Shown here: in pieces, positions 15,786 through 24,214 of the stretch | Numbering within the stretch: the first letter of the stretch is position 1 | Layout of the letters: each line of letters begins with the position of its first letter | Assembly: GCA_964370795.1 (NCBI GenBank) | Contig: CAYJME010000001.1 | Location: forward strand, 1 to 58,802 | Direction: 5' to 3' | DNA: 58,802 nucleotides | Origin: JAHFOW01 sp964370795 | GTDB lineage: Bacteria; Planctomycetota; Brocadiia; Brocadiales; Brocadiaceae | The notes under the pieces: generated by a model | Told to the model about the DNA's origin: nothing | The model's database searches: none | The model's input: the letters and a program-made list of their open reading frames with translations, nothing else | Program-made: the position numbers and the translations under genes

Positions 15786-16766
15786 ATGAGTATCCTTATC
15801 GTTGATGATTCTCAAGACAGCTTACATCTACTCGACCATATCCTGAAGGATGCAGGATACAAGGACATCATCCTTGCACAATCTGCTGCGGAGGTATTTC
15901 GTCTGTTGAAAATGGACGATCCATCATGTATCGATGTTCAGGTTGATCTGATTCTCATGGATATTATAATGCCGGAGATCGATGGTATTGAGGCATGCAG
16001 GACAATAAAGAAACGTGACAACCTCCGGGATATCCCCATTATCGTGGTAACGGTTACAACGGATATGGATAGTTTAGAAACCGCCTTTGCCGCCGGAGCT
16101 GTAGATTACATTACAAAGCCGTATAAAAAAATTGAACTCCTTGCACGCATACGTTCCATGTTAAAATTAAACCATGAAATAAATTGCCATAAGGCGCACG
16201 AGAAAGAACTCAAGGAACTGACACTGCAACTTGAGGCATCAAACAAACTCCTGGAACACCTTTCTTATAGGGATAGTCTTACCGGTATCGCCAACCGCCG
16301 TTACTTTGATGAATTCATAGAACAGGAGTGGAAGCGAGCCGTTCGGGAAGTGTATCCCATTTCTTTAATCTTCGTTGACATAGACCATTTTAAGGCATTT
16401 AACGACACCTACGGCCATCCGGCGGGAGATGAATATCTCAAGCAGGTTGCGCGAGTACTTGCGAATTCCATAAAGAGACCAGCCGATATTGTTTCCAGAT
16501 ACGGCGGAGAAAAATTCATTGCTGTATTGCCAGGGACTGATGCGGAAGGGGCTATCAGTGTGGCAGAATTAATGAAGGCGAATGTCGATGGACTCGGCAT
16601 CGAACACTCCGGTTCTCAGGTTACTAACCGTGTATCGGTGAGTATCGGAGTAGCCACCGCCGTACCTGACCGTTACAACACTCCAACCAGGCTCATTGCA
16701 AATGCAGACAGGGCACTTTATAAAGCCAAAAGCGATGGATGCAACAGGGTGGAAATCGCGACGTAA
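15786..16766 (+). CDS. Receiver-GGDEF protein (PleD-like diguanylate cyclase)
   Basis: This 326-residue protein has an N-terminal receiver domain (LIVDDSQDSL; phospho-Asp in ILMDIIMPEIDG; Lys in ITKPYK), a short coiled linker and a GGDEF domain (SYRDSLTGIANRRYFDE, then FVDIDHFKAFNDTYGH). The active-site loop reads GGEKF instead of GG(D/E)EF, so its fourth residue is Lys. The inhibitory RxxD site five residues before it (RPAD) is kept. It should make c-di-GMP if the loop tolerates the change. The start at 15786 follows AAAGGAG; upstream in-frame starts have no site. Confidence 0.92.
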   Translation: MSILIVDDSQDSLHLLDHILKDAGYKDIILAQSAAEVFRLLKMDDPSCIDVQVDLILMDIIMPEIDGIEACRTIKKRDNLRDIPIIVVTVTTDMDSLETAFAAGAVDYITKPYKKIELLARIRSMLKLNHEINCHKAHEKELKELTLQLEASNKLLEHLSYRDSLTGIANRRYFDEFIEQEWKRAVREVYPISLIFVDIDHFKAFNDTYGHPAGDEYLKQVARVLANSIKRPADIVSRYGGEKFIAVLPGTDAEGAISVAELMKANVDGLGIEHSGSQVTNRVSVSIGVATAVPDRYNTPTRLIANADRALYKAKSDGCNRVEIAT

Positions 16767-16880
16767 TTTACGAATTACGATTCGGGATTCGAGAATTATG
16801 ATTTTTCAATCCCAAATTTAAAATCTAAAATTTTAATTAAGGGAAGATGATAAACTATAGAGACTCAAGATTTTGCATTT
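16767..16880. repeat. AT-rich dispersed repeat between convergent genes
   Basis: Wording such as AATTTACGAATTACGATT and ATTTAAAATCTAAAATTTT recurs at 20013-20100 (there as a hairpin) and near 27015-27045. It lies between two convergent genes and may serve as a spacer or terminator region. Confidence 0.5.
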
Positions 16881-18212
16881 CTACGGGCTTGCCTGAGTTT
16901 TTGACCTTGCCCGGAAGTGAAATTTTAAGGGAATCTCTGGGAAGGGAAGCTTGCTGCGGAGTTGATTGGCAAGATAGCGTTCGTAATCGCTGTCAAAAAG
17001 TTTTGGGTCATTCACGAAAAGGATAAACGTTGGCGGAGAAACGCTTACCTGGGTGGTATAATAAATCTTAGGAGACTTAGATTTCTTGCGTGTGGGACGG
17101 TGTAAAGTAAGCGCCTCTTCCAATGCCTTATTCAGTTCTGAGGTGGAAACCCGGATATTTGCCTGCTTATAGAGGTCTAAGGCAAGGTGTATCATATCAA
17201 CAACGTGTTCATTATTCTTTGCGCTGATGAACGAAATTGGCGCAAAGGAAAGACCGGGCAGACACTGATAAATATACTTATTATACTTCTGGGTTTCAAC
17301 ATCGCGAACTAAATCCGATTTATTGATTACAATAATACATGGTTTGCATTCCGAGACGATAAAATCGCCCAGTTTCTTGTCCACCTCAGACACTTTAAGC
17401 GTGGAATCAATAAGAAAAAGTGCCACGTCAGCCCTGCGGATAGACCGTTCAGCGCGTGCCAAACTATAGAATTCAATAGACCCCTCAACCTGTTTCTTTT
17501 TTCTTACCCCCGCCGTATCGATCGCCAGGAATTGCTTGCCGTCCATTTCAAACTGGACGTCCACCGAATCACGTGTTGTGCCGGGCACTTCACTCACAAT
17601 TACCCGTTGTTGCCCTGCAAGGGTGTTAATCAACGTGGATTTCCCTGCATTTCTTTTACCGACGATTGCGAGTTTCATCATAGGCTCGGCAGTATCCGCC
17701 TCTGTCAGGTGCAAATCCGGCAAAAGAGAAGTAATCCTGTCCAACAGTTCACTCCGTCCAAACCGTTCAGTAGCAGATACCGGAAGAGGCTCGCCAAACC
17801 CCAGCTTGTTAAAAACCGATGTTTGAAATTCAAATTTTGGCGTATCCACCTTATTGGCAACAAGGATGGTCTGCTTATTGAGACGTCTCAATTTTTCTGC
17901 AACCATACTATCCAAAGGCGTAATGCCCTCGCGTACATCGACCACAAAGAGGATTACATCCGCCATGTATATCGCAATTTCTATCTGTGCCTCTATATCT
18001 TCGGTAAGACCGTCAGCATCTATTACGCCCATCCCGCCGGTATCGATTAATTCGAACAAATAATCTCCATGATGGATTTCCGTTGAAACACGGTCCCTGG
18101 TAACGCCGCTCGTGGGTTCAACAATAGAAATCCGGCGCCGTGCAAGGCAATTCAACAGGGAAGACTTTCCGACATTCGGTCTGCCAACAATGGTAACGAT
18201 AGGTACGGACAT
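16881..18212 (-). CDS. der: Ribosome-assembly GTPase Der (EngA)
   Basis: This 443-residue protein has two consecutive Era-like G domains. The first has G1 GRPNVGKSS, DTGGMG and NKVD; the second has GKRNAGKST, DTAGVRKK and NKSD. A C-terminal KH-like domain ends in PLKFHFRARSK. Der helps mature the 50S subunit. Length and domain order are standard. No partner gene is obvious, and repeats fill the space upstream. Confidence 0.97.
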   Translation of the reverse strand: MSVPIVTIVGRPNVGKSSLLNCLARRRISIVEPTSGVTRDRVSTEIHHGDYLFELIDTGGMGVIDADGLTEDIEAQIEIAIYMADVILFVVDVREGITPLDSMVAEKLRRLNKQTILVANKVDTPKFEFQTSVFNKLGFGEPLPVSATERFGRSELLDRITSLLPDLHLTEADTAEPMMKLAIVGKRNAGKSTLINTLAGQQRVIVSEVPGTTRDSVDVQFEMDGKQFLAIDTAGVRKKKQVEGSIEFYSLARAERSIRRADVALFLIDSTLKVSEVDKKLGDFIVSECKPCIIVINKSDLVRDVETQKYNKYIYQCLPGLSFAPISFISAKNNEHVVDMIHLALDLYKQANIRVSTSELNKALEEALTLHRPTRKKSKSPKIYYTTQVSVSPPTFILFVNDPKLFDSDYERYLANQLRSKLPFPEIPLKFHFRARSKTQASP

Positions 18213-18241
18213 TTTTTATAGTATTTTTAATTAAGTTTGAA

Positions 18242-18304
18242 GTGACGACTTCAGTCGTTACACCTTCATATTATCCGTTTCAGGTAGCGACTGAAGTCGC
18301 TACT
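18242..18304. repeat. Pair of GTAGCGACTTCAGTCGCTAC-type palindromes
   Basis: GTGACGACTTCAGTCGTTAC (18243-18262) and GTAGCGACTGAAGTCGCTAC (18284-18303) are two self-complementary 20-base sequences about 20 bases apart. Each can form a stable stem. They are also near copies of each other, as expected for a REP-like family. Confidence 0.75.
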
Positions 18305-18325
18305 ACAAGCGGATTTCAAACCTGA

Positions 18326-18456
18326 AGAGTCTTTGCAAAAAGTCTGTTCTTGCCTGTCATTGCGAGCGAAGCGAAGCAATCTTCCCTATAATAATTCCAG
18401 GAGATTGCTTCGCTTCGCTCGCAATGACACGATGATTGACTTTTTGCACAAACTCT
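18326..18456. repeat. Palindromic MITE-like element (about 131 bp)
   Basis: The outer arms AGAGTCTTTGCAAAAAGTC (18326-18344) and GACTTTTTGCACAAACTCT (18438-18456) are inverted with two mismatches. Inner arms of 28 bases (18355-18382 and 18402-18429; TGTCATTGCGAGCGAAGCGA...) are perfect inverted complements. Half elements of the same wording occur at 56270-56338 and parts at 1324-1455, 15692-15720 and 33410-33440. There is no reading frame inside. Confidence 0.85.
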
Positions 18457-18549
18457 AAAGGTTTAAGTTGCATCATTGGCGGAGAGATGCAAGACTTCGT
18501 CGTGAGCTCAGTCGAACGATTTTACGTCCCTCCATACGGAAAAAGCGCT

Positions 18550-19743
18550 TTAGATGTTTGATCCTGTATCCGGCGAATCACCCTCTTTGGACAAAGAAGA
18601 TTTTTTGGTTCCCCTGCCTGATCCCGAGTTAGTTGGCTCTTCCTCAACATAAACATCGGATATATCAGTACTATCTATCTCTTTCCTGAGCAGGAAATAG
18701 ATAATCGTCTTTGCAGAAAACACATAAGTCGTTACGAAAGTCCATACTGCCAGTTTTATAAACACAATATAAACGATCAGCAAACCAGCCAGGAATTTTA
18801 ACGAACAGCCAGCGGATATACAGACAGCCTTTGCCCCTGCTGTATCTGAGTGTGGCGTGCAAAACCCCAGGGTGGCAATATTGCACTTCTGGAATATAAA
18901 CAATTGCACTGTGGCAAACTTATGTCCCATCCCAATCCCCACCGTCCAAAATGCAAGCCGGTTCATGAGCCATGCCGCAAATGCAACAAGCGCCAGACAA
19001 CCTATACCATACAGGATATAGATAATACAATACAGGATGAATTGTTTGGGTCGTGAAAGAATATAACTATAAGCGCGGCTCATAGCGTCAAAGGCGTCCG
19101 ATCCCTCAGCGCTAATGGTGGGAAACATAAAACATAACCCCAAAGCCCCTATCACTCCAACAAAAACCATAAGAAACCCGGAAATCATGGCAAAGGGAAA
19201 TCCCACCGCAACAATGATATCGCCCAAAACCGGAATCCTTCCCAGCAAACCGATTATCACATTACACAAGGCAAAGAAGAAAACTCCAACGACTGGCACC
19301 AGTGGCGACCAGAAATAAGACCAGAATTTTTTCCTGGCAAATTGCAATGCGTCAAACAATGGTACACTTTCATCCCTTGCGTAGTCAAGCGCAGTAATCC
19401 GTGTGATTGCGCCACCTACAAACGCCCATATAGCAAGAAGTCCAAGGGTAATTGCTAAAAGGACAAAAAATTCTCCAAAATCCAGAGGCATTATCGATGA
19501 CAGCACATTGCTTACAACGACGGGTATGCCCTCTCTGGCAGAACATAAAAACAACTTAATAAACATACAGGGAGTGGTCGTTATCAATTTGAATGCCGAA
19601 AAAAACGTAACAACCACAATACACCACATTATACTTGCAAGTATGCCTGCATATCCAAGAAACACCTTTTTGGGGTCAAATGCCATCTTAAAGGCTCGAA
19701 AAATATCTCGCCAATCATGTTTTATTGCTTTCGCATCATCCAT
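18550..19743 (-). CDS. Multi-pass membrane protein of unknown function
   Basis: This 397-residue protein has about seven to eight hydrophobic segments, for example AGILASIMWCIVVVTFFSAF, then FFVLLAITLGLLAIWAFVGG and later PLVPVVGVFFFALCNVIIGLL. The C-terminus is a cytosolic-looking Ser/Glu/Lys-rich tail. I do not recognise the family. The YIAGS/GlpM-type 'membrane domain of glycerophosphodiesterase' group is one loose resemblance. The start has a GGAGTGG site inside the end of the yacG gene, with an 8-base overlap, so the two are cotranscribed. Confidence 0.85.
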   Translation of the reverse strand: MDDAKAIKHDWRDIFRAFKMAFDPKKVFLGYAGILASIMWCIVVVTFFSAFKLITTTPCMFIKLFLCSAREGIPVVVSNVLSSIMPLDFGEFFVLLAITLGLLAIWAFVGGAITRITALDYARDESVPLFDALQFARKKFWSYFWSPLVPVVGVFFFALCNVIIGLLGRIPVLGDIIVAVGFPFAMISGFLMVFVGVIGALGLCFMFPTISAEGSDAFDAMSRAYSYILSRPKQFILYCIIYILYGIGCLALVAFAAWLMNRLAFWTVGIGMGHKFATVQLFIFQKCNIATLGFCTPHSDTAGAKAVCISAGCSLKFLAGLLIVYIVFIKLAVWTFVTTYVFSAKTIIYFLLRKEIDSTDISDVYVEEEPTNSGSGRGTKKSSLSKEGDSPDTGSNI

Positions 19744-19945
19744 GTTCCACTCCTTTTTTTCCCAACCTGGTCAAAGCATCAGGACTCATTGGTTCTTCAA
19801 TACGATACTTTTCATCAAGCCACGCTCCAAGATCCACGAGTTTACACCGTTCGCCGCAAAAGGGAAAATACGGCAGGTCTTTTATCGTTTGATAAGACAG
19901 CACCTTGTTACAATTCGGGCAGTTAATTTTTGACATATTCAACAT
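19736..19945 (-). CDS. yacG: YacG-like zinc protein (DNA gyrase inhibitor family)
   Basis: This 69-residue protein has the YacG pattern: CPNC near the start, then PYFPFCGERCKLVDLGAWLDEKYRI. The four cysteines bind zinc. YacG of E. coli inhibits gyrase, but in many bacteria the role is unproven. The start could also be the Met three codons later (19936), giving MSKINCPNC; neither has a strong ribosome site. It overlaps the membrane-protein gene downstream. Confidence 0.88.
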   Translation of the reverse strand: MLNMSKINCPNCNKVLSYQTIKDLPYFPFCGERCKLVDLGAWLDEKYRIEEPMSPDALTRLGKKGVEHG

Positions 19946-20012
19946 TCTTTTTATTCGGCGTTCAATATTCTCACGTGCGCTGGTTAATCGACAAAGTTGA
20001 ACCAGCCCCGGA

Positions 20013-20100
20013 ATTTACGAGTTACAAATTACGATTTGAGATTTACGATGGAGAATTTAAGATTTAAATCGCAAATCCCAAATCTCAAATCGTAATTCAT
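20013..20100. repeat. AT-rich hairpin repeat
   Basis: TTACGATTTGAGATTTACG faces a second arm (AAATCTCAAATCGTAATTC) about 40 bases on. The pair can form a long AT-rich stem between the yacG and fmdB-like genes. Related wording is at 16767-16835 and 27015-27045. Confidence 0.6.
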
Positions 20101-20148
20101 AAACGGGTTGTTTCACTTCTTATCTGTGCCATCCTGTGGTTTTATTTT

Positions 20149-20406
20149 TTATACCTTCTCGGCAGGCTTTGTCGCTGGTTTCGCTGGTTCGGCATCTTTT
20201 TTAGCCTTTGACTTATATTCCTCGCTTCGATAATCCGTCTGGTAAAACCCGGAACCTTTAAAAATAATTCCCCCGCCACTTCCTATTATCCGCTGAACTT
20301 TTAATTTTCCACACGACGGGCACTTCTTTATCGGATTTTCGGTAATATGTTGAAACAATTCAAATTCATGTTCACACGCATTACATTTGTAATCGTACGT
20401 CGGCAT
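20149..20406 (-). CDS. FmdB-family zinc ribbon protein
   Basis: This 85-residue protein begins MPTYDYKCNACEHEFELFQ, with a second pair KKCPSCGK, which is the FmdB/CxxC_CxxC_SSSS regulatory-type zinc ribbon. The GSGFYQTDYR segment is also typical. The tail is Lys/Ala/Pro-rich and disordered. A perfect AGGAGG site precedes the ATG. Its role is unknown; the family is often found near chaperone or translation genes, as here beside dnaJ. Confidence 0.92.
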   Translation of the reverse strand: MPTYDYKCNACEHEFELFQHITENPIKKCPSCGKLKVQRIIGSGGGIIFKGSGFYQTDYRSEEYKSKAKKDAEPAKPATKPAEKV

Positions 20407-20531
20407 ATTTCCTCCTTATAAATTGGGCATTCTGCGACTTTTAAATTGTACCTGCAGAAACATAAAATCGTTCGACTAAGCTCACGACACAGTCTTGAGT
20501 CTCTACAATATTGAAATTCCTATCCATGAAT

Positions 20532-21653
20532 CTATTCAAAAAAATTCTTCATTTTTTCAAAAAATTTCTTTTGACGCGAAGAGACATTCTTTTTTTCCAG
20601 CTCGGCAAACTCGCGTAGCAACTCTTCCTGTCTGGCATTTAATTTTACTGGCACTTCAACAATTACCTGTATTTTAAGGTCTCCCTTGCCATACCCATGA
20701 ACATTTGGAAACCCTTCGCCTCGAATGGGAACAATCTCGTTATTTTGCGTTCCTTTCGGTATTTTTATCTGGATCACATTCCCCCTAAGGGTAGGAACGT
20801 CGATAGTACAACCAAGGGCTGCCTGTGCAAGTGTAATCGGAACCTCACAAAACACATCGTCTCCCTGCCTCTTAAAGATCAGATGAGGTTTAACATGGAC
20901 GTCGCAATACAAATCCCCCGGCGCAGCGCCATTTTCCCCAGGCTCCCCCTGACCAGACAGACGCAACCGTGTACCATCCTCCACACCTGCAGGGATTTGA
21001 ATGGTTATTGTCGATCTCTTTGGACAGCGTCCCGAACCGCCGCATTTCCCACAGGGCGATTCTATAATCTTGCCGTTACCGCGGCACTTCGGACAGGCAG
21101 TACGGAGGGTAAAGAATCCCTGTGACTGCTGTACCTCTCCCCGTCCCCTACAATATGTACAGGTTACCGGAGAAGTACCTTCACGCGCGCCAGTACCACG
21201 ACATGTCTCGCAGACTTCTTTTCGCATGAGCTCGATTTTTTTCTCAACCCCGGTGGCAACCTCCTTGAAATCAATCTCAATATCGCATTTCAGACTTGCC
21301 CCGCGACGACCACCCCTTTTCTGACTCTTTCCCATGCCAAAAAAGTCTTCAAAGATGCTTCCCCCGCCAAAAATATCGCCAAAGGAGTCGAAGATATCCT
21401 CAAAGTTGCTGTATTCACGGGCGCCAGTACCCCTCAAACCCTCGATTCCATACTGGTCGTATCGCTTTTTTTTATCAGGGTCACTGAGCACGTCATACGC
21501 CTCTGCCGCCTTTTTAAATCGCTGCTCGGCTTCTTTATTTCCAGGATTTCTATCCGGATGGTGATCAAAGGCTATCTTACGGTACGCCTTTTTTATCTCA
21601 TCCGCCGATGCATTCTTACCGACGCCGAGCACCTGGTAATAATCTTCTTCCAT
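20532..21653 (-). CDS. dnaJ: Chaperone protein DnaJ
   Basis: This 373-residue full-length type-I DnaJ has an N-terminal J domain with HPD (in HHPDRNPG), a Gly/Phe-rich linker (residues about 75-115), four CxxCxGxG motifs (CETCRGTG, CTYCRGRG, CPKCRGNG, CGKCGGSG) and the substrate-binding C-terminal region. It passes unfolded proteins to DnaK. No dnaK or grpE is in the window. It is the only complete DnaJ here, in contrast to the zinc-finger-only protein in the gas-vesicle locus. Confidence 0.97.
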   Translation of the reverse strand: MEEDYYQVLGVGKNASADEIKKAYRKIAFDHHPDRNPGNKEAEQRFKKAAEAYDVLSDPDKKKRYDQYGIEGLRGTGAREYSNFEDIFDSFGDIFGGGSIFEDFFGMGKSQKRGGRRGASLKCDIEIDFKEVATGVEKKIELMRKEVCETCRGTGAREGTSPVTCTYCRGRGEVQQSQGFFTLRTACPKCRGNGKIIESPCGKCGGSGRCPKRSTITIQIPAGVEDGTRLRLSGQGEPGENGAAPGDLYCDVHVKPHLIFKRQGDDVFCEVPITLAQAALGCTIDVPTLRGNVIQIKIPKGTQNNEIVPIRGEGFPNVHGYGKGDLKIQVIVEVPVKLNARQEELLREFAELEKKNVSSRQKKFFEKMKNFFE

Positions 21654-21802
21654 ATATCTTATTATTCTCTCTTAACTAAGTAATGATTTTACAAAGAGAT
21701 ACAATAACGTAAATAGCGTAAATTAAAATTATAGTATATATAACTGCACAAAATCAAGAGTGTTTTAAACAACCCCTATTTACATTTACGAATTGAAATA
21801 TT

Positions 21803-21894
21803 CAACTCCAGACTTCAGCCTCGTTACTCCTGAGCAAACTCAAGCCTAAAGGTTTGATCTACGTACGGATATATCCTGGAAAAGTGGAAATTCC
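21803..21894 (-). repeat. Conserved sequence downstream of groEL, copy 1
   Basis: This stretch of about 90 bases shares blocks with 24090-24180: TACTCCTG, ACTCAA.CCTAAA, TTGA.CTA and ATATCCTGGA, read on the plus strand. Both copies lie just downstream of a groEL stop codon in the transcript. This copy is followed by an intrinsic terminator upstream of it in the mRNA at 21929-21967. It may be a shared 3' element from a gene duplication. Confidence 0.65.
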
Positions 21895-21928
21895 CATAAA
21901 CATCGTATATTCTTCTCATTACGGGCAC

Positions 21929-21967
21929 AAAAGCAAAAAGGCTACTCATCGCAGCCTTTTTGCTTTT
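21929..21967 (-). terminator. Intrinsic terminator of the groES-groEL operon
   Basis: AAAAGCAAAAAGGCT and AGCCTTTTTGCTTTT form a perfect 15-bp stem with a 9-base loop. It has T-rich ends on both strands, 34 bases after the groEL stop. Confidence 0.85.
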
Positions 21968-22000
21968 GAATTAACAGTCGAATTTTCAAAGAAATGAGAA

Positions 22001-23620
22001 TTAATGGATACTACCTTCGATCTCTCTCTCTTCCTCTTCTTCCTTGAATTCGGTAATCATCGTTTCTGTGGTCAAAAGGAGACCGGCCACACTTGCAGCG
22101 TTCTGCAGGGCAACCCGGGACACCTTTGCCGGGTCTACAATCCCCGCCTCAAACATATCCACATATTTCCCTGAATTGGCATCATAGCCCTTGTTGGTTG
22201 GCAACTCCTTTACCTCTTCAACAATGACAGAACCGTCAACGCCGGTGTTGGAGGATATCTGACGTAACGGAGCTTCCAGCGCCTTTGCAACGATATCAAC
22301 GCCAACCTTCTCATCACCTTTGATCTTCTTGCGCGCCTCTTCGAGTGCCTTTATTGCCCGGATAAATACCACGCCGCCACCCGGCACGATACCTTCCTCC
22401 ACTGCCGCACGGGTTGCATGTAATGCATCTTCTACACGCGCCTTCTTCTCGTTCATTTCCGCCTCAGTCGCAGCGCCAACATGAACAACCGCCACACCAC
22501 CTGACAGCTTGGCAAGCCGTTCGCTTAATTTTTCCTTATCATAACTTGATGTAGTCTGTTCAATCTGAGTTTTAAGCTGGGCAATTCTTGCCTGAATATC
22601 AGTCCTTTTCCCGGCACCCTCAATAATCGTGGTATTGTCTTTATCAATAGAAATTCTCTTTGCACGACCGAGGTCTTCCACGCCAATATTTTCCAGTTTT
22701 ATGCCCAGATCCTCCGTGATAGCGCGACCTTTCGTTAAAATGGCAATGTCTTCAAGCATCGCCTTCCTTCGGTCTCCAAAACCCGGGGCCTTTACCGCCG
22801 CACAACTCAGCACGCCACGGAGCTTATTCACCACCAGGGTTGCCAGCGCCTCGCCTTCTATATCCTCTGAAATAATCAACAAGGGCTTGCCGCTCCCGGC
22901 AATCTTTTCCAACAGAGGAACGAGTTCCTTTACGCTGGATATCTTCTTCTCGTGAATCAATATGTAGGCATCTTCGAGAACAACTTCCATGTTCTGTGCA
23001 TCGGTAATGAAGTACGGAGAGAGATACCCTTTGTCAAACTGCATACCCTCAACAACGGTCAACGTTGTTTCAATCCCCTTGGCCTCTTCCACGGTAATTA
23101 CCCCATCCTTACCAACCTTCTCCATAGCATCGGCCAGGAGGTTTCCAATCGAACAATCGTTGTTGGCTGAGATCGTTCCTACCTGCGCTATTTCGGCTCG
23201 TCCCTTCACCGGTTTACTCAACTTCTTAATTTCATCAACCACCGCCTCAACAGCCTTGTCAATGCCTCTCTTAACGGACATCGGGTTTGCACCTGCCACG
23301 ACGTTCTTTAATCCCTCGTTAAAGATCGCCTCCGCAAAGATAGTCGCCGTAGTCGTACCATCCCCAGCAACATCGCTTGTTTTTGATGCAACCTCACAAA
23401 CCATCTTTGCTCCCATATTCTCAAAGGGATTTTTTAATTCAATTTCTTTTGCCACCGTTACGCCGTCTTTTGTAACTGATGGGGAACCAAATCCTTTTTC
23501 CAGAATCACGTTCCTTCCCGTAGGACCCATTGTTACACGAACAGCATCTGCGAGCTGCCTAATCCCTTTTTGGAGCAACTTTCTGGCATCTTCTTCATAA
23601 ATTAACTGCTTTGCAGCCAT
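22001..23620 (-). CDS. groL: Chaperonin GroEL, copy 1 (no GGM tail)
   Basis: This 539-residue 60-kDa chaperonin has the ATP motif AGDGTTTAT near residue 86, the GPTGRNVILEKGFG opening and VPGGGVVFIRA late. The C-terminus is acidic and ends EEEEEREIEGSIH. It lacks the Gly-Gly-Met repeats that line the cavity of typical GroEL. It lies 60 bases after groES in one operon. With the second copy at 24215-25867 it forms a divergent paralogous pair, which suggests specialised clients or conditions. Confidence 0.97.
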   Translation of the reverse strand: MAAKQLIYEEDARKLLQKGIRQLADAVRVTMGPTGRNVILEKGFGSPSVTKDGVTVAKEIELKNPFENMGAKMVCEVASKTSDVAGDGTTTATIFAEAIFNEGLKNVVAGANPMSVKRGIDKAVEAVVDEIKKLSKPVKGRAEIAQVGTISANNDCSIGNLLADAMEKVGKDGVITVEEAKGIETTLTVVEGMQFDKGYLSPYFITDAQNMEVVLEDAYILIHEKKISSVKELVPLLEKIAGSGKPLLIISEDIEGEALATLVVNKLRGVLSCAAVKAPGFGDRRKAMLEDIAILTKGRAITEDLGIKLENIGVEDLGRAKRISIDKDNTTIIEGAGKRTDIQARIAQLKTQIEQTTSSYDKEKLSERLAKLSGGVAVVHVGAATEAEMNEKKARVEDALHATRAAVEEGIVPGGGVVFIRAIKALEEARKKIKGDEKVGVDIVAKALEAPLRQISSNTGVDGSVIVEEVKELPTNKGYDANSGKYVDMFEAGIVDPAKVSRVALQNAASVAGLLLTTETMITEFKEEEEEREIEGSIH

Positions 23621-23680
23621 TGTATAACCTCCAAAATTTTTTATCGTTCATAAATCTTTGTAAATCATTGAAATTCCTTG

Positions 23681-23971
23681 TTACTCAATCTTTGCCAAAA
23701 TGTCGCTTTCCCTCATAATAAGAAACTCTTTGCCGTCGACAGAAACCTCGGTTCCTGCATATTTCCCGTACAATACCTTGTCTCCCTTCTTTACCAGAAG
23801 TTCCGCCCTTTTGCCGCTCTCCAACATCTTTCCTTCGCCAACGGCAACAACCTTTCCCTTCATGGGTTTTTCTTTTGCTGTATCTGGTAAAACAATTCCG
23901 CCCGGAGATTTTTCTTCCGCTTCCATAGGTTCAATAACTACTCTATCGTCTAATGGTCTAATGTTTGCCAT
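23681..23971 (-). CDS. groS: Co-chaperonin GroES
   Basis: This 96-residue protein has the GroES pattern: NIRPLDDRVVIEP, the mobile loop with GGIVLPDTAKEKP, then GKVVAVGEG and KVLYGKYAGTEV. It caps the GroEL ring. It is the only groES in the window and is cotranscribed with the tail-less groEL. The GGM-tailed copy lies just upstream on the same strand and may share this GroES. Confidence 0.97.
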   Translation of the reverse strand: MANIRPLDDRVVIEPMEAEEKSPGGIVLPDTAKEKPMKGKVVAVGEGKMLESGKRAELLVKKGDKVLYGKYAGTEVSVDGKEFLIMRESDILAKIE

Positions 23972-24089
23972 AGTATTTCTTTACCTCCTCATATGAAAAA
24001 TAAATAATGAAAATCTTTCAGGAGAAACGAAAAATCCCGTGTCTCTCCTTTTCGTTCTAATCTTACAAAATAGAGTTATCCATAAATGT

Positions 24090-24180
24090 AACTCAAGGCT
24101 CCAGCCTGATACTCCTGTGCAGACTCAAACCTAAAAGCTTGAGCTAAGTCCGGCCATATCCTGGAGAAATAAAAATCCTC
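24090..24180 (-). repeat. Conserved sequence downstream of groEL, copy 2
   Basis: This is the counterpart of 21803-21894, here 35 bases after the stop of the second groEL. In the transcript sense it contains CTCAAGCTTTTAGGTTTGAG, which can fold into a small hairpin. The spacing and shared blocks suggest that the groEL duplication carried the 3' flank with it. Confidence 0.65.
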
Positions 24181-24214
24181 TGCAACGCAACCAACACATT
24201 CAACCGTCACGCAA

